A stretch of DNA of 64,000 nt from contig CAYRTD010000003.1 of assembly GCA_964426915.1 (NCBI GenBank), positions 11,075 to 75,074 of the forward strand, in the 5' to 3' direction. Position 1 is the first letter of the stretch; each line of letters begins with the position of its first letter. Source of the stretch: CAYRTD01 sp964426915. Lineage in GTDB: Bacteria > Bacteroidota > Bacteroidia > Bacteroidales > GCA-2748055. The notes below the pieces were generated by a model, which saw only the letters and a list, made by a program, of their open reading frames with translations, was not told the DNA's origin and did not search any database. Shown one piece after another: positions 61,127-64,000 of the stretch. Position numbers and translations under genes: made by a program.

Positions 61127-63499
61127 ATGAAACTAATGAGATCATTTATTAAATGTGCTTTGTTTGCTTTAATTTCTGTTAATACCGGTTGTGGTAATAC
61201 TCAAAAGGAAGCACCAGTATTTGATTTAGAGCAGCAGGGATTCATATTAGACTGGGTCTTAATGGGGCCGTTCCCGTCAGAAGAAATTTCTACACCAGAA
61301 GAATTTGGTGCAGTCAGGTCAGGTTATAATAAAGATTTTCTTACCGGACTGGGAGGTGAAAGACAGGCTGTTTTATATGATGGAGTTGAAACAACGATAA
61401 CCAAAAAAAATGGAGAAAAAAGAACGGTAAAGGCAAAATTAATGGGACCTGATCTTGAGGATCCTGATCGTCCGGATTTTAAGCGAGTTATAAATGATAT
61501 GCACATTCATGACAGAGATTATGACGAAGCAGTAGCTTATGCATTTTGTTATTTATATGCAGATAGACCCCAAAAATTGTTCGCTCATATGGCTGTTGAT
61601 GGAAGTCCAAAAGTCTGGTTAAATGATTCTCTGGTATATGCTAATTGGGAAGATCTTAGTAAATCTAAAGACTGGCACTATAATTTTGACATTCATGTAA
61701 AAAAAGGAAAAAACCGGTTTTTAATTAAAATTGATAATACTGAACAATGGTTCGGATTTCGAATCGAACTTTATAATGAAGAGCAAAATAAATTAAGAAT
61801 TAAAGAAAAAGTGAATTCTGTTGGTTTCACCTCTGTTACATCAGGTAAAGATGAGGTTGAGGTACTAGCACATACCGTTCCTCAAATAGAGGATTACCAG
61901 CTTTCCGCTACACTTAAATTATTAACCCTTGATGGTAAAATTCTGGCAAAGAAAGATATCCTGACCGGAAGCAGGGAGTCCATTTCGCCAGTAAATATTT
62001 TTTATAATGGCCCTGTATCTGTAGAAGTGGCACCAACTATAAATCCTGAAAATTCTAAAAAAGAGCTTAGCTGGATTGGAGATTACAATCAAAGTATTTC
62101 AGCCTTATATAATAAGTATAATGAGGCTAAAGTCCAGTATGCATCTTTTATACCTTCAAGAATGCAAAAAATATATACGTATGTTTTTCAATATTATGAC
62201 AGGTTTTTGTCACAGGAGGAACATGTGCCAGATCAAAATTTCATTCTCAATTATCAGTTTGTTGAGCGATTAACAGATGCATTGAATCAAGGGAAGGATC
62301 TGTTAAGTCATATTCCTGATGAAGCTGTTCCTGTTTTATATAGAGTCAAGGGATACGGCGGAATGAATTTAGAAATTCCTGCTCATATTTCTATTCCGGA
62401 AAACTATGGTACTTCGGCTAAAGAATATCCTTTAGTAATAGAATTGCATGGTTCAGGTGGATTTGGAAAGGATAAGCCCCACTGGCCAAAAGCAAATTCG
62501 AGGATAGAAATGGAGGGTGAGCCAATTATTATCTTAAAACCAGGTGCGCCTAAACTATCATTTCACTTGCAAAGAAACTATTGGGATCCAGTCTATTTGG
62601 ATAATGTTTTAGCTGAAACAAAAAATATTTTTGATATTAATGAAGAAAGAATCTATCTCAATGGGGCAAGCGGTGGTGGTAAAGGAACCTGGAACTGGAT
62701 AAATCATAGCCCTGAACATTTTGCAGCATCAATTATACTTGTAGGTACAGAAGGATACCCTTTCCGTGCAGAAAAAATTAGGTATCTTCCATTATGGGTA
62801 ATCAATGGAGATCTGGATCGTGCCTCTTATCCATTTTTACCTGAAGTAACGGTGAACCGATTGAGGGATATTGGAAGCAATGTTATCTTCACCAATTTTG
62901 CAGGATTAAGACATAGTGTTTCTTCCGGATATGATAAACAAGATCTGAAAAAATGGTTGTTGGCTCATAGGAATCCTCATAAAGTTGGCGGCGATCCATT
63001 GTTCAATATGAGTATTAAGGATGAAGGATACAGTAATGTTATTCTGAAAAAAATACCCGCAAAAACATACCTTGGTCTTACAGAAAAGGAAAATCCCAGA
63101 TATCCACAGGATAATGTATACCGGTCGGCCATGAAATTATATCAGGCATACAGAAAACCAAATTCTGCTATGACTGAAAGGGAAGCACAAGGCTATACCT
63201 TAATTTATGAACCTGACTTTAGCAGTGAAGAAGGCAAAGAGATATTACTTGATGCGCCAATATCAGAACCAGGTGAAAATGGGGATTTAAGAAGGAAAGA
63301 TATTAAAGAGTTAAATGTAGCATCTGTTTATATAAAGTGTAAGAATGATTACGATGATTTTAATAAAATAAGAGAAAAAGCATTTGCAAATCTGATAAAG
63401 GAAGGATATCAGGTTACAAATGAAGCAATTAACTATATGCTAACGATATCTGATGCCAAGGATCGGTATTGGGAGGCTTGCTTTGTTTTAGAAGATTGA
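61127..63499 (+). CDS. Lipoprotein esterase with alpha/beta-hydrolase domain
   Basis: A 790-residue lipoprotein; the ATG at 61127 gives MKLMRSFIKCALFALISVNT followed by the lipobox Cys, and the 28 upstream in-frame residues are not believed. Residues about 30-250 begin GFILDWVLMGPF and look like beta-sandwich binding modules. An alpha/beta-hydrolase domain spans about 430-620: YPLVIELHGSGGFG, the nucleophile elbow LNGASGGGKGTWNW (Ser near 514), LWVINGDLDRASYP for the acid, and GLRHSVSSG for the histidine. This pattern fits a polyhydroxybutyrate-depolymerase or dienelactone-hydrolase-like esterase that removes acyl groups from a glycan. A tail of about 170 residues follows. A relic of a second copy lies at 56894. 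Confidence 0.75.
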   Translation: MKLMRSFIKCALFALISVNTGCGNTQKEAPVFDLEQQGFILDWVLMGPFPSEEISTPEEFGAVRSGYNKDFLTGLGGERQAVLYDGVETTITKKNGEKRTVKAKLMGPDLEDPDRPDFKRVINDMHIHDRDYDEAVAYAFCYLYADRPQKLFAHMAVDGSPKVWLNDSLVYANWEDLSKSKDWHYNFDIHVKKGKNRFLIKIDNTEQWFGFRIELYNEEQNKLRIKEKVNSVGFTSVTSGKDEVEVLAHTVPQIEDYQLSATLKLLTLDGKILAKKDILTGSRESISPVNIFYNGPVSVEVAPTINPENSKKELSWIGDYNQSISALYNKYNEAKVQYASFIPSRMQKIYTYVFQYYDRFLSQEEHVPDQNFILNYQFVERLTDALNQGKDLLSHIPDEAVPVLYRVKGYGGMNLEIPAHISIPENYGTSAKEYPLVIELHGSGGFGKDKPHWPKANSRIEMEGEPIIILKPGAPKLSFHLQRNYWDPVYLDNVLAETKNIFDINEERIYLNGASGGGKGTWNWINHSPEHFAASIILVGTEGYPFRAEKIRYLPLWVINGDLDRASYPFLPEVTVNRLRDIGSNVIFTNFAGLRHSVSSGYDKQDLKKWLLAHRNPHKVGGDPLFNMSIKDEGYSNVILKKIPAKTYLGLTEKENPRYPQDNVYRSAMKLYQAYRKPNSAMTEREAQGYTLIYEPDFSSEEGKEILLDAPISEPGENGDLRRKDIKELNVASVYIKCKNDYDDFNKIREKAFANLIKEGYQVTNEAINYMLTISDAKDRYWEACFVLED

Positions 63500-63713
63500 C
63501 TGAACGATATGCAGAAGTAAACTGTTTTTGGGTTATTGGCAGCTTTTCATTTTGACGAGAAAGGAGCTGATAAGGATTGGGAATTACCCGAAGAATATAT
63601 TCAACCGCTGCATGGCATATAAACGATCCTAAGGAACCGTTTCATATTCCTGCCGGTCCACCACCCCCTGCAAAGCGGTCCCACGTCATCTCGAAGGAGT
63701 TCCACAGGCGACA
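63500..63713. other. Possible coding relic and start of a repeat region
   Basis: A short plus-strand stretch (about 63530-63619) reads AAFHFDEKGADKDWELPEEY and IQPLHGI before a stop; just after it, another frame reads NDPKEPFHIPAGPPPP. Together they look like the remains of a gene end joined by a frameshift. I do not recognise the family. Confidence 0.3.
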
Positions 63714-63900
63714 GCCTGGGGAACGACTGAGAGATCTCCTCTCACCATTGCGCCGCAGGTAAAAAGGACAGCCACGCAAACCATCGCCTGCGGAGGGACT
63801 GAGAGCCCCCTCATCATTACGCTACCCGTTAAAAGGATACCCACGCAATCCAACGCCTGGGGAACGACTGAGAGATCTCCCCTCAATATTGCATTGCCGG
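63714..63900. repeat. ~70-bp degenerate tandem repeat, about 2.7 copies
   Basis: Units begin GCCTGGGGAACGACTGAGAG at 63714, 63786 (with changes) and 63855, giving spacings of 72 and 69 bp. Each unit also has a GAGATCTC-type or GAGAG core and CCACGCAA near its end. Frames across it are artefacts. No gene was found from here to the window end. Confidence 0.75.
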
Positions 63901-64000
63901 TTCGAAGCCTCGATTCTTAGATGACTTTTTAATTAAATCACCCCTTTTGTAGCGAGAGCGACGCTTGAACTATTGTATCTATTTAATTCTTGTTGAATCT

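Overview
The window looks like a chromosomal segment of a member of the Bacteroidota, probably the Bacteroidia. The evidence is: type IX secretion (T9SS) C-terminal sorting domains on two secreted proteins; a SusC-type TonB receptor with an N-terminal carboxypeptidase-like domain; an L-fucose isomerase beside a GntR regulator; a membrane-anchored MutS-like ATPase; -7 boxes of the TAnnTTTG type; little Shine-Dalgarno signal; moderately AT-rich DNA. No rRNA, tRNA, CRISPR array or intact insertion sequence was seen. Genus cannot be told from the sequence.

Layout. 0-2.2 kb (minus strand): an HvfA/HvfB/HvfC-type RiPP locus. It has a secreted precursor with three KCGEGKCG doublets, a DUF692/MNIO multi-iron oxidase, and a DUF2063 partner cut by the window edge. 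2.5-11.5 kb: DUF2141 protein, thioredoxin-like protein, SDR dehydrogenase, membrane MutS-like ATPase, S41 peptidase lipoprotein, L-fucose isomerase and its likely GntR regulator. 11.5-18.2 kb: an NtrC/NtrY-type two-component pair divergent from an efflux operon (HlyD-like adaptor, LolD/MacB-like ATPase, 96-aa unknown protein, TolC-like protein) that has no permease gene. 18.3-26.7 kb: acetyltransferase, amidohydrolase, a 1062-aa T9SS propeller protein, a right-handed-repeat lipoprotein, an EEP-family nuclease/phosphatase. 26.7-31.4 kb: CCA-adding enzyme family protein, thioredoxin, then a TPP riboswitch in front of a lone TonB receptor. 31.6-37.8 kb: a 1200-aa hybrid kinase overlapping a peptide-type solute-binding lipoprotein, then a trypsin-fold protein lacking its histidine. 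37.8-50.7 kb: housekeeping genes (xseB, xseA, subtilisin, dnaK, panB, RluA-type synthase, cdd, a LysM glucosaminidase, fmt, ribBA). 50.7-55.4 kb: two glycosyltransferases, an LptF/LptG permease, a START-like protein. 55.6-64 kb: an accessory, decayed segment with a Met/His-rich lipoprotein, three gene relics, and a lyase-like protein, a glycosidase-like protein and an esterase that probably act on one polysaccharide.

The intergenic DNA is unusually repeat-rich. A 16-17 bp motif (TGTCTGTCCATAATGT) lies directly against the stop codon of several genes. Larger GC-rich mosaic repeats, perfect inverted repeats up to 28 bp per arm, two 8-bp satellites and one 7-bp satellite, and a ~70-bp tandem repeat are described separately.

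The most interesting system is the RiPP locus at the left edge. By analogy with Haemophilus HvfABC and the bufferins, the MNIO enzyme would convert the cysteines of the EGKCG-type repeats into copper-binding groups. This Bacteroidota version has its own repeat layout and spacing. All functional statements are inferred from sequence motifs; no database search was possible.
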